In this document: positions 47,151 to 58,650 of the stretch, piece by piece
How the letters are laid out: each line of letters begins with the position of its first letter
Position numbering within the stretch: the first letter of the stretch is position 1
Source: Acanthacorydalis orientalis
Taxonomy: Eukaryota; Arthropoda; Insecta; Megaloptera; Corydalidae
Direction of reading: 5' to 3'
Assembly: GCA_034766995.1 (NCBI GenBank)
Contig: CM068315.1
Location: 16,276,510-16,340,509 of the forward strand
DNA: 64,000 bases
Position numbers and translations under genes: made by a program
Notes under the pieces: generated by a model
What the model saw: only the letters and a program-made list of their open reading frames with translations
The model's database searches: none
What the model was told of the DNA's origin: nothing

Positions 47151-47983
47151 TGAGGGTTGTTTGATAAGTTTGGTAAATTTTTCTGATGGGTGCCACCATT
47201 TATTTGGTAATATGACTGTTATCAAGTTTGTCACTTTTCAAATGAGCATAAGAGAAATTTTATTCAGAATAAAAGCATTGTTCACCTCTAAGAGATGTTT
47301 AAATCGAGAATTGTAGCAGTTGTGACAAAAATGGAAAAAAACGAGAAAGCCTTTTTGTGTCGATTCTTCACCGTGGACAAAACATGAATCGACCACTACA
47401 CACCTGAGCCGAAACAACAATTAAAGTAGTGGACAAAGATTGGTGAAAGTGCACTGAAGGAGGCGAAGACCGTTTTGTCGGATGGAAAGGTGATTGCCAC
47501 TGCCTTTTAGGATTCTCAAGGTTTTATCTTAATCAACAACTCAACGAAAGGAAAAACGATAACATGAGTCTATTACGCAACGTTATTGGATCGCTTGAAA
47601 GAAAAGCTAAAACAAAAAGGGCCAAGATTATCGCACAAAAAAATACTCTTTCGTTAGGACAACGTGCCGTTCCACAAATCGACCCTCGCAATGGCAAAAT
47701 TGAACGAGTATAGGCTCCGTATTGATTCCTAATCCACCCTATTCTCCGAACTTGGCCCTGTGCGATTTCTTCCTCTTCCCAAACTTGAAAGTTTAGCTCG
47801 GTCGGAAGAAATTCTCGTCGAATGAGGATGTGATCATCGCCATCATTGCGTATTTTGCAGATTCGTTGGACCAAATTTATAGTTCTATCAATTTTATTTC
47901 TAACTATGTTGAAAAATAAAATCAACTTTTCCAAAAAAAGGTGTCTAATCCGTTTTTTTATAATACTTATCGAAAGATCCTCG
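47151..47983 (+). mobile_element. mariner deletion derivative L5, copy 2 (catalytic half only)
   Basis: 833 bp. The left end is TGAGGGTTGTTTGATAAGTT; the right end, read on the minus strand, is CGAGGATCTTTCGATAAGTA, followed by TA at 47984-47985. A start codon at 47331 reads MEKNEKAFLCRFFTVDKT: the first codons of the gene are joined in frame to the first catalytic region. Decayed sequence follows with LSLGQRAVPQ-type frames. In the correct frame the C-terminus reads HPPYSPNLALCDFFLFPNLK, then KKFSSNEDVII and AYFADSLDQIYSSI. The third catalytic Asp (CDFFLF) is retained. The HTH domain is absent, by the same junction as copy 1. A 133-codon minus-strand frame (47533-47934) is an antisense artefact. 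Confidence 0.9.
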
Positions 47984-48176
47984 TATTATTAATTTTAGAA
48001 CAAATACACTGTATTTTAATACGTAAATTAAAAAAGAGTAATTAAAAAATTGTAACTTTTACTACGCTGGAAATCTGTCATTTTTAATACAAACTTTCAT
48101 TGGTCTTTCTTAAGTTTCTGTTAATAAATTGATATTTCATTACAAAATACTTTTGACACTAGCTAAGAACACGTTT

Positions 48177-48402
48177 ACGAATGAATTCTTTTCCAGGCCA
48201 CAAACCACCAAAAATTCTAATAAAAAAATAAATCAAGAATGATGAATGATTTATTGAAAATCAACAATTATACATCAAATTTATTAAATCAGCAATGATT
48301 TATTGAAAAGAAACAATCAAAAATAGTCAATGGTAATTTATTGAAACTTTCTACTAGAAAAAAAATGTTTTTAAGATGAAAAAGAATTCATTTGTGAATT
48401 TG
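48177..48402. repeat. diverged long-TIR MITE copy
   Basis: The left end has TACGAATGAATTCTTTTCCA and GGCCACAAACCACC. The right end has CAATCAAAAATAGTCAATGG, TTTATTGAAACTTTC and GAATTCATTTGTGAA. The middle has an extra repeated AATGATTTATTGAAAA unit. Confidence 0.45.
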
Positions 48403-49360
48403 GTATTTTAATTCAAATATCACTCTTAATCTCTGGACGAGTTATTATCTATTTTCTTTTTCGCTAATGTCTTCTTGTCTATTGTCGTAGACATTTCCCT
48501 TAGAAACCATTCCACAAAAAATACGACTCAATCAAGTCAAAATAATTTGGATTTCATAAAAGTTTCCATTATATTTTCCATATACGATTTAATTTCAAAA
48601 AAATCTTAAAGTCGACATCGTAGTTTAGTCTATAAGTACTGTAGCATCATTTTGCTTGAACTATATCTTCTGCAGGTCCAACTTCTACAACTGTAATTTT
48701 TAAAAAATACAATAACATGTGCGTTCTTTATTTAAGATTATAAGATTTTCTTTTAGTTTTTTTTAAAAAAAATAAGTTCTAATAATTATTCCATTCATCA
48801 TCTCATATCAAGCTTTAATATTTTGTGAATGAATAAACTAGAATTGATATAAATGAAATTGTTAACTCCCCAGAACATGCAGTACTGTTTATTATCGCAG
48901 CTCTTTAAATTGAAATGTGTTTCTTCCAACATGTGTATTATTTCTGATCTACATCATTATTATTACAATTTTTTTTCACATGTAATATATGTTTTAATTT
49001 TATCTTTAATAATCATCAAAAATAAAAAAATAAAAATCTAAAGGTATGTAAGTAAATAAAAAATAATGATTTTTTAGAATTATTCTATAAAAACTATGAT
49101 CTATTTTCGAAGCATAAATAACAATTATATTTCATTAATAAGCAGCTATTATTTTACATTAGTAAAACTTTAAGCGTTTAAAACTAAATATACAATAATG
49201 GGTACAATTTTTTGAAGAAAAACATTTTTTATTAATGGCCATTCATGTATTCCTGCGTTATCCAAACCATGGATCAGTGTAAAAATGGTTTAATTAAAAT
49301 AACATAATTTTTAATTTATTTTATTATGTTTTTGGAAATTATTTCTATTTTGAATTCAGA
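48403..49360. other. AT-rich noncoding DNA
   Basis: No recognisable gene, RNA or mobile element. A 62-codon frame at 48853-49041 is low-complexity and not supported. Confidence 0.5.
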
Positions 49361-49610
49361 TGTTGGGGAGGAATGATTTTTCTTCCTTGACACCAAACAC
49401 CTTATGGACTGAGGGTGTAGTCCAAAGATGTCCTTTTCTTGAGTATATGTACGACCACGACGTTTTATGGGAATAATAATAACAGTTTTATTGACTATTG
49501 AATACTTTATTCATACACTTTGAGCTAACTGTACTCACGAACGATACATTCAATCGTACTTCAAGGACGTTCGCTTAAACACTTATTAATATTTTATACA
49601 CCTTAGAACA
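49361..49610 (+). mobile_element. possible solo LTR of a Copia-like retrotransposon
   Basis: The segment begins TGTTGGGGAGGAATGATTTT and contains ACCAAACACCTTATGGACTG followed by AGGGTGTAGTCC. This looks to me like the start of insect Copia-type LTRs. It then has an AT-rich TTTATTGACTATTGAATACT stretch, and an ACA end is possible at about 49610. I could not find matching target-site duplications or a second LTR. The assignment rests on the general look of the ends and is weak. Confidence 0.28.
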
Positions 49611-51584
49611 ATAATGTTTATTGCGTTCTTAGTGTTTTATTTAGGATACAGTTTCCCACACTCAGTTACCGGATTATCAATATTTCCTTAACAATTTCTA
49701 ATCTAACTTAGCATCTGATCTAAAATAATTTAAAGTTCATAAATCTTTGTAGTGATTTAACTTATTTTCCATGCTTTTCGTATGAGATAAAGATGCTATA
49801 CGAAACCTTTAAAATAAAAAAAATCATTTCACATCCAATTTCTGAATTTTTGAAATACACATGCTAAGTTTTAGATTTCTGTTTGGTTTAATTTTGGACT
49901 TATAGCTTTAATACTCAAACATATGTTTACTTGTACTTATAAGAATATATTAAAGCTTATTTCCATCTTTGAAGCATAGATTATACAAGTTTAATTAATC
50001 TTCATGATTGTTAATTTTTGTAGACTGAATAATAAAGCAACTGGTACAAAAAGACTAATATACATTTGGTAATCAAAACTTTTCCATGTTAATATTTAAC
50101 TATTCATATTTGAGTAACTGTCGACATGCAATGAATTCGTTTAATTTTATATGAAGTGAATTTAATTCAAAAGTTTGTTTAAAATGTAACATAATGTTTA
50201 TTTAAAGTACTTACGTTTATACAAAAACTATAAATTCAATTAAAAGTTTATACAGATTAGTGGTTAATTTTTAAACACTTTTCACGAGTTGTACGCAAAC
50301 TACTGCTTTTATGTTATACCTACAGTACATTCAAATGGACCGAACGTTTCGCATTTACTTCGTTCTTCAGTTTTATTGATGATACAGCCAACACACTACT
50401 TCTCTGTTTGTATTTGCAACATGTCGCAGTTAAATAGTGGATTTTCTACATGTTTCATTCGGCTGAATCTAGTATTTAAAATTTATGTTTTAGACAGAGA
50501 TTTTATGTAGGAAATAATTCGTTAGGATTTAAAAGAATTGATTTTAAATTTTATTCGTGTTAAATTGGAAATCGTTCAGAAAAATTAAATATAATTTAAA
50601 AATATTGTCTCTTTCTAATATTATCTATATATATATTGTATTCAATTTATAAACAATTGAAAAATGTATAAAGCTGAAAAACACACAACAAACATTTTAT
50701 TTTTCGAATTGTTCTAGACCAATAAAAAGATAATAGAATTGGTACCACGTTTATCGAACTTTACAAGCATAAAATATTTTATTGCCAGCGTGTGTACCCC
50801 ATGGGAAGTTAACAGATACAGTGAACAGCAGCCAAGGCTAAGATATGTAACGAGTTCTATAACTCGAGCCGATATTCCGATGTCAGATGGTGTATCAGAC
50901 ATTTTAATCTTCTGAACGATACGTTATAGCCACAGTAATTTCTTTCCACTGCCATAAAACCATAAGACTGGAGTTATGTGGCGTAGCCAATTGGCGCTCG
51001 TTGATATCAGCTACTTACGGGTGGCACAACCGCCCTTGTGTTTTCCCCCACGGTGATAGACGATTATAACAGGGTTTACGATATTTGGCAATTTCGTAAT
51101 TATTTATGAAGTTCGTGAGCCGCACGAGCTTTATATTTCAAAGTAGTTTATCGTTCATTGTATGTATATAATATCAATAAAATATATTTATTGAATGACG
51201 ATAATATTTCATTACATCGAAAGATTTAAGATCGAAATTAATGTATTCCTATTAATAATTAATTAAAAAATAAAAAAAAATATCTTGATTGATTTGTATT
51301 GATGTTTTTATTTTTTTATTATATAACAGACACAACAATGAGAAAAATATAATTAATCTGATTGTTTTTACACAACAAATAAAATATATTTTTCCATCAT
51401 TCATTATTTTCTAATGATCAATCACAGCTCAGTGATTTCTCAGTAGTATATCTTAAAAAAATCATCAGATAAACGTGATTTACTGTAAGAATTCTGACTG
51501 AAATGTCCCCAGACAAATATCACTACAAACATGCGGTGATACATTTTATAATTTTTTCTTAAGAAAATCAATATTTTGATAAAT
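49611..51584. other. noncoding DNA with a CpG-richer island and a minus-strand splice donor
   Basis: Mostly A+T sequence, but about 50720-51130 is clearly of higher complexity and GC content (GTGGCGTAGCCAATTGGCGC near 50979; GGGTGGCACAACCGCCCTTG near 51019). On the minus strand GCCACCC|GTAAGTAGC forms a consensus donor with the exon side starting at 51019. No convincing acceptor or long open frame is upstream on that strand. The island could be a noncoding first exon or a regulatory element. Confidence 0.4.
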
Positions 51585-51880
51585 GAATTCCTCATGTCCT
51601 TACAAACTGCACAAAACTGTTAATTATCCTGATCAAAAATATTAAATAATTGTTTATTTGCTATTTTGATTGTTTTTTTTCTGGATTTCGTTATCGATAT
51701 CATCATTCTCGGAGCATCAAGATAAAAAATCATCTAAGGTACAAAAAATATATTTTTCTGTATTCAGACATTCTGAGGATGATGGAATTCGTATTGAAAT
51801 ATGCATAAATAACATTCAAATTTCTGTACAGAAACAAACTTGTGGTTTACGGAAGAGTGAAAAATTTATTTGGAAAGCTG
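51585..51880. repeat. long-TIR MITE copy
   Basis: The left end has ATGAATTCCTCATGTCCTTA, then CAAACTGCACAAAAC and CCTGATCAAAAATATTAAAT. The right end has CAAACTTGTGGTTTACGGAA and GAGTGAAAAATTTATTTG. A 105-codon frame spanning it (51670-51987) is repeat-derived and not a gene. Confidence 0.5.
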
Positions 51881-52754
51881 AAATTGTCAACAGTATGAAA
51901 AAAAACGATTTTAATATTTTAATTATTTATCTTTGTCAACTTTCATCTATTTTTGTTCAGGATTTACTAACACTTGTGCTTTGCTGATGTCATTGTTTGG
52001 TTTCTTGGAATATTAAGATGCTCTTCATTTGTTTCTCAAACTGAAGACATTGATAAAAGAAATTCGAGTTAAAATATTGGAGGAATAAAGTAAAAACGAC
52101 ATAAATTTTTTGACATTTATATTTTATGTTCATGTATCTTCGCATTCTAAACTTTTTGATTTATTACAATCTTAAGATATTCATTTATTTATAAAACTCC
52201 AAACACTGATATTAGCTGTCTGAGCGCTCTAAACCCCGTCCCTCAATCAAGACATTGATAAAACCAATGTAATTAACAGTATTCAAAGAATAAAGAGAAA
52301 GAGTTAGAGGTTTTAAGTGCTGTTCAGAAAAAGGTAACAATCAAATTTTCGAAAGTCTTCAATATCATTCACTGTGATTGTTTTGATTAGAAGAAATTAA
52401 TTTTACAGAGACTAATTTCAATAACCTTTCCGAAAACGTTTTAATCAGCTTTTTCATTTATCATAACATATCGTTTTATTGCACATCGATAGAATTTAAA
52501 AAATAAATGACGAAATACTAAATTAAATTTTTTTAATGATTTTTTCTTGATTAAAATTTATTATCAATATTCGTTGAATAAGACATGCATTATTCATAAA
52601 ACATTTTATATTTTAATTAAATTGTTAGAAAGTTTAAATTGTGTTAAAAATAACGAATTTCATTTAAGTTATAAACGAGAACAGTTTGAGATTTAATAAC
52701 ATTACATTTTATAAATAAATTGTCTGTTACATTTACATTGATTAATTGTTTTTG

Positions 52755-52807
<53 letters not shown>

Positions 52808-53956
52808 ATATTTATATATATTTTATATATATATACAGTGAGAGTTTGTAAAGCTCTCTATTGTTAAAGAATATATTTTTACTGTATAACGTGGCATTTG
52901 TCTTGTTTTCGTTGTTCATAAAAAATTAATTCAGACACAATATGACATACAGCATTACAAAAAAGTGTAGAGAGAGAAAAAAGCACACACATACACACGG
53001 AGTGCGCACGTCGAATAAACAGTCCGTATACAGAGTAATTTTATTTCGTTATCCAGTTTGCGGTGGTGCTGATCAGGATCGAAAAAAAACCTTCCACGGC
53101 CATCAAACAAATCGACAAATACACAAACGTAAACACAAGAGCAAAAAAAGCGGCACATCAGTCGCGTCCACCTATGGTTTTGAATACCATGCATTAATAA
53201 TGCACGTTTAACGTTACCCGCACAGCAAATTATTTACAATTTAATGTGATTTTTTTGTTCGTTTGTTACGTCCATTGGGAAACTGAGCTAGAGTGGAATT
53301 AACGTGAGAATGGAACGATAAATAATCTAACAACACGCTGTCATGTTACCGTATTATACTTTATTGGCACTGAAGCTTTTTTTACAAATATATTTTACGC
53401 CTACGTGTTTCGAATCGCCGGGCTAGCATTTATGTTCACTATAATTAATTCGATATATGAATTTTTATCTATTCGTCTATCTGATATAATCTTTTATTCA
53501 TATACATCTTCCTTGATTTTAATTATGATAATAACTATAATTGTACGTTTGCATAACTTCGATCCCTTTAATATTTTATTCTGTCGGTATTCATCCTTTT
53601 AGATCAGCAAAGGATCTTTCTTCACAGGTGTAGAAGAGGCAAATAGCTGATCCGAAAGAACGGAGACCAACAACTCATCGAAGTAATAATAATGTTATAT
53701 CTGTGTATGATAAGTCAATCCAGTATTAGATAATAAAGTATGATATCAGCTATGGCTATATTTTTTTGGAATCGAAACTAGTCTGAACTAATCGAAATTC
53801 TTTCTAAAGGTAATTGTAGAAGAAAGCAATTACTCCAGAATCAACAATTGAAATTTTTTAATAGCTCTTAAATTTATTTAGACATTAAATATGAAATATC
53901 TGATTTTGAATCAGAATTTTAATTTATTATATCTCAAACAAGAAGCAGTACAATTA
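51881..53956. other. noncoding DNA with AT/GT tract and CpG-richer island
   Basis: A (TA)n tract runs at 52759-52842 with a short GT block. The segment at about 52930-53340 has CpG-containing complex sequence and overlapping open frames of 89 codons (plus, 52942-53211) and 79 codons (minus, 52955-53194). Neither is recognised. At 53620 a good acceptor-like TCTTTCTTCACAG precedes 60 GC-richer bases but has no good donor. Confidence 0.45.
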
Positions 53957-55133
53957 ATCAAAGTATGTATCTAAACTATCGACAGATAGTTTAGGCACAT
54001 TTTTCCAAAGATAGCTTGTTTATATCAGCATCAAAGAAGCATTTGGAGCGAATATCGGTGAAATCGCGAAAGGTGTTTTCATCAGCTTGTTGAAAATTGA
54101 ATATTTTTCCTCCCAAGAAGTGATCTAATGCCTGGAAAAAGTGGTAGTCAGTTGGTGTAAAGTATAGTGAATACAGTTGATGAGAGTGTTTCAAAGTGCA
54201 GATCCTGTAGTTTGAGCAGTATTGTTTCTGCTACATGTGATCGAACGTTGTCTTGCAAGAAGATTGATTTATCTCTTTTGATCAATCTTGGTTGCTTAAT
54301 CGCATCCATCCTCATTATTTCGTCCAGTTGGTTGCAGTAGACATTTTCCATATTCTATTGACCAAATTTTTTGAAGTTATAGTGGATAGTATGAATGCTT
54401 GACCACCAAACAGACACTATTAGCTTTTTTTATGAATATTCAGTTTTGGACTACATTTCGGCGCTTCATCTTTATCCAAACATTGTGCCGAACGCTTGCA
54501 ATTGTTAAAAAGTATTGATTTTTTATCATACATAACAATATGGTGTAGAAATGGTTCGTTTTTATGTCGTGGCAACAAAGAAAGTCAAACTTCTGATCTG
54601 ACGCTCATTTAATTCATGCGGAATCTATCTATTCAGCTTCGTTACTTTCATGGTCCAATATTATGGGAATAGTAACGTCAAATTTTTGATACTAATCCAC
54701 GCATAGTTTGAGATAAATTCGCTTCCACTACAGCTTTCAGCTCATCACAATCTACCTTGATCTCAGGTTGTCCACGTGGCTCTTTTTCTAGGTTAAAATC
54801 ACCAGAATGAAACTGATAAAACTATCGACGTACTGTAAGTTCATTAGACACATCATTTCAAACACTTTGTTTAGATTTTGAGTTGTCTGTGCTGCATTCT
54901 TTCCACGACGGAATTCATATTCGAAAATAACACGAATTTTTGATTTGTCCATCGTTTCACAAAAATTGCATTAAAAATTAATTGAATATTAAGCACAATC
55001 CAAAACGTGCTTTTGAAAGGATAGGGATGTATACCTTCACAATAAGAAAATAGGTAATGTCAATCAAAGAAAAATGTTAGAGATGGCGGCTGTCAAATTT
55101 ATTACTAATGGAAATCGGATATTTCATACTTAA
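53957..55133 (-). mobile_element. near full-length decayed mariner, group L4
   Basis: A minus-strand mariner that keeps most of its transposase. The start codon is at 54950-54952 (MDKSKIRVIFEYEFRRGKN, then AAQTTQNLNKVF) and opens the first HTH. RGQPEIK-type linker sequence follows near 54770, then VMYDKKS and CKRSAQCLDKDEAP (about 54490). Two overlapping open pieces come next: 54148-54351 with YCNQLDEI and FLQDNVRSHVAETILLKLQ, and 53991-54194 with FTPTDYHFFQALDHFLGGKI and INKLSLEKC. Asp is present at all three catalytic positions (YDKKS, LQDN, TDYH), but stops and frameshifts break the gene. The outer ends (AAAGTATGTATC-like left, AAGTATGAAATATCC on the minus strand at right) are only partly alike, so the limits are approximate. 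Confidence 0.85.
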
Positions 55134-56289
55134 TAATCTTAAAAATAAAATAATTATTTATGTTTTCTATAGAAATTTAATTTTGATATTTATGATCATT
55201 CTTATCTTTATAAAATTAAATAACTAATTTTTGATGATAATTTGATGAGTGTTAATTAAATGATTTAAAAAGACAAAATAGTTTTGCAAGAGTTCTTGTT
55301 TTACTAAATTTGTCTATACCATATATTTTATTATTTTACTAAGATTGGACAGCTTATAATACCTTTTTAAGTTTTAACATTTTTTAAGTTTGTTCCATAT
55401 TTCAAAGTTTTTTGACACATTTGGATTTCATACGATACTGCAGTTCTCCAATAAAAGCCTCGCTAGAGTTAATTAATCTATTCTTTAATTTGTTTCACTT
55501 TGTTTATTTACTAATTATTACAGTCATTAAAATCTAATCGTTTTCATTACTGAATTCAAATTATTACATAATTAGTAACATTAATATTCATGTAGAATAA
55601 TAAAAAATAATTTAATTGTACATCCAGTTATTTTTACTAATCTGATAGCTTTATCTCTACTTATCTGTTAGAGTAGGAAAGATTTCGTAGTTTCTTTTTA
55701 TTTATAAATTGAAACAAAATATTATCGATGCATAAAATTCTGCACTACTATTCTTTGCTGCATTGAACTTTGTAATTATATTTTTTTGAAATTTGTGAAT
55801 ATTGAATTCTTACAAATTTTCATCGAGTTAACCTATATAAATAAACTTATATCTTAATTGAACCACAATAAACTTAACTGTATCAATTACCTTTCTTTGT
55901 GGTTTCATTGAATGAATTAACATGGGACCTGAAAAATTATTTTTTGTTTCAATTAGAAATCTAATGAAGTTTTTTATAATTTTTGATACTTTTTTTCGCA
56001 ACTTTGTTAAATGCCTTACAAAAAACTAAAAATGTACCTGTATGAATACCTCTTATCTGAAATGAATAAATTTTGTAAGCAAAGATTTGTAAGTGTATTG
56101 TGGTTTTAACATATGCTGTTTTTTTATAAAATATGTTATTACGATTGAAATGTTTTCTAAGAAAAAATAAATGATCAAATGTTTTTAATACGATATTTAG
56201 TCCTGAATTTTAAATGTTTTAATACTGAAAGTTCCAATGCTAAATTCCAATGAAAGATAATGTTCAAAGATTAGATTTTTTTCTGACAA
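55134..56289. other. AT-rich noncoding DNA
   Basis: No gene, RNA or mobile element recognised. Simple A+T sequence. Confidence 0.55.
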
Positions 56290-56900
56290 CGGATGAGAAA
56301 AACACTTGCAAGAATTAATAATGTACGCATCGCGTGGCGTTAATGCGAACGTTACTTCCACTACTAAACACCGACACTTATCAATTAGACAAAAACAGCG
56401 TTTTCCGCGTCGTGAAATTAATGCGCAGAAAAAAGCAACTGATCCCAAACAAAAACGCCAGTTTAATTCCTCAACAAATTCATTACCGCGAACAACAAGG
56501 CCTTATCTCGACGCGTTCTCGGACCAGGTACGACGCGTCATGAAATATTTATTTATTCGAGTGAGAGAGAGCCCCCTCGCTGGTCGCCCCCACTGTCGTA
56601 CGGGCATGGTGTCGTATTTACCACAAGAAGGTGTTCCTCTTGCGCCTGTACGTCGCGTATCCGAAATTACCGACTGCGTCGTCGAGCAGTTAATTCGACC
56701 GAGCTGAAACAATGCGAAAACGCAATATATTTTTGTTCTGTCGTCGTGTTTATTTCTTTTACTAGCATCAGACGACAGAGGGAGCAATGTGTATTCAGGC
56801 AATCGAGCCGGTTTTAGGGTGGAAGTAGCGACGACAAAGCGGGATCTAGATGAAGCGTTTAAGATGAATAAACACACAGACGATGCTGCGACGAGGGTGA
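56290..56900. other. strongest CpG-rich island in the window
   Basis: Dense CG dinucleotides over about 600 bases (CATCGCGTGGCG near 56328, GGACCAGGTACGACGCGTCA near 56521, GTCGTCGAGCAG near 56678). Long frames are open on both strands: 133 codons plus (56306-56707), 69 codons plus in another frame, and 124 codons minus (56503-56877). Open frames in several registers are expected in GC-rich DNA because stops are AT-rich. None shows a domain I recognise and no clear splice pair frames them. It may be a promoter-type CpG island, an enhancer or an unrecognised exon. Confidence 0.45.
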
Positions 56901-57541
56901 GTTTTTATTCAATGTGACTTACACTCGAGAGAGTTCGTACATTTTCACATGTTTTACAATTATTATTGTCTTTATTTGAGTGAATGTCCTTTGACACGAG
57001 CAAATGCATTCTGTAAAAGAACAGCTCAAAGGAAATTGTAAGAAAATGTGTTGTTGTTCGATGTTTCGACAAGAAATTGAACGTTGGTGTATATATGCGA
57101 GTAAATATACTACTAACAATGAAACATATCATTACAGAAATGCACAAAGAAGAATATAAATAAAATATGGTTTGATTAAATTAATATACACAATGAACTA
57201 TCAAGAACAAACTTTTAAAATGCATTTAGAAACTTTTAAATGCACAGCTGTTATACTTTTCTTTGTTTGGAAAATTAAAATTGGTAAATATTTTTAGATA
57301 TTGTCTAGAATATTAAGAAAGTTTTCTATTTGTGTATATTTCTTAGTAATTTTTTTATACATGTGTAGATATATTTGCTATTTTCTTATATATAACAACA
57401 TTATGAACGATTAACACATATAAATATTTTAATTTATGGAAATTCAAAAAATAACTGAAAAATATATTTTTAAAATATTGTCAATTTTTATCGTTGCTAT
57501 TTGTGATGTTTTATTCCGAAAACTAATAAAGAGATTGATTT

Positions 57542-57601
57542 AACATTGAGAATTATGTGTTTTAAATTAAACACATAGCTGTATGTTTAATTCTCGGTGT
57601 T
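57542..57601. repeat. nested inverted repeat (hairpin)
   Basis: AACATTGAGAATTA (57542-57555) pairs with TAATTCTCGGTGTT (57588-57601), 12 of 14 positions matching. Inside, ATGTGTTTTAAATTAAACAC is itself nearly palindromic. No element boundaries are visible. Confidence 0.6.
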
Positions 57602-58566
57602 TTTTTTATTTCGGTTGCTTAATTTATAAAACTAAATGTTTGCTTAATCAGTTATGAATTTTAATTTTCATTTATAAGATAAAAATATAGTATTAAAATT
57701 CAATTGGTGACATTGTGTTGAAGAATAATTTCAAATATATAAACTGATATAGTGATCATTAAATTTAAGAAGCTGAATAACTGACAGACTAGTGAATATC
57801 GTTTAAAGTACTGAACGTATTTTACTAAAAACTAATTGCAGTGAATAGAAACCGTGAAAAAGTACTGATATATGGTATCGAAGTAAATATCGAGCTAACA
57901 ATAAATATTGATATCTTGTTCTTGATAAAAACCTCACTCATACATAACAATAGCGATACGGAGGGGCTGTTTTGAGTTTTAGACACATATACAGCGCACT
58001 GCAATGACATATCGGAAGGAAGGGACGAGCATCCACCTACCCTAGCCACCACGACAGATAAGATAGATAGTCATGAGGTGTATGAGTCTGAAAGAATGAG
58101 AAGTGAATTTTGGTCGGGGGTGGCGAGACACCGCAGTGTTATATCTAACAAGGAACACACGGTACGAGACGTTATATCGCGTGGTGAGTTACGCAAGAAG
58201 TCAATTCACGATGAAAAGACAAAGGGGATGTTGACAAAACACTTTTTTCACGGTAAAAAGAAAAACTAAATAAACAACTGGCGCGTAAGTTTTTCTTGTC
58301 GTCTTAGTTAATGGTTTTCTTGTGTTTTCATGATATTTTTCGTGAGCGGCCGACGTCCAATCATCTTCACTAGTTTCGGACAGAATCAAAAAATATCATA
58401 TTTTGTTGCGATGTTGAATTTAATTGATGGAGTTGTTTTGCTCTTAACATTTTTTAAACACGGGAGTTTGTAGAAAAAATGCCGGTTTCATTAATATTTT
58501 ATGACGGGGAATTCTTAATGTTGAAATATTAATATTTATTAACTTAAAATACATACACACACAAAC

Positions 58567-58568
<2 letters not shown>
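57602..58568. other. noncoding DNA with a CpG-richer patch
   Basis: Complex, CpG-containing sequence at about 57950-58420. The open frames of 75, 63 and 62 codons match nothing I recognise. The flanks are ordinary A+T sequence. Confidence 0.4.
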
Positions 58569-58616
<48 letters not shown>

Positions 58617-58650
58617 ATATGTATGTATATATTTATGTATATATAATGTC
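58569..58650. repeat. (TA)n microsatellite
   Basis: TA dinucleotides followed by GTATGTATATAT units. Confidence 0.92.

Noticed and set aside
47533..47934. 133-codon minus-strand open frame
   Set aside because: It is antisense to the decayed L5 mariner transposase on the plus strand; the plus strand carries the family motifs.
51670..51987. 105-codon open frame
   Set aside because: It spans a copy of the long-TIR MITE, whose arms recur elsewhere without this frame.
56306..56877. 133-codon plus and 124-codon minus frames proposed as genes
   Set aside because: They overlap on opposite strands in CpG-rich DNA where stops are rare, have no recognisable domain and no clear splice framing, so the region is reported only as an island.
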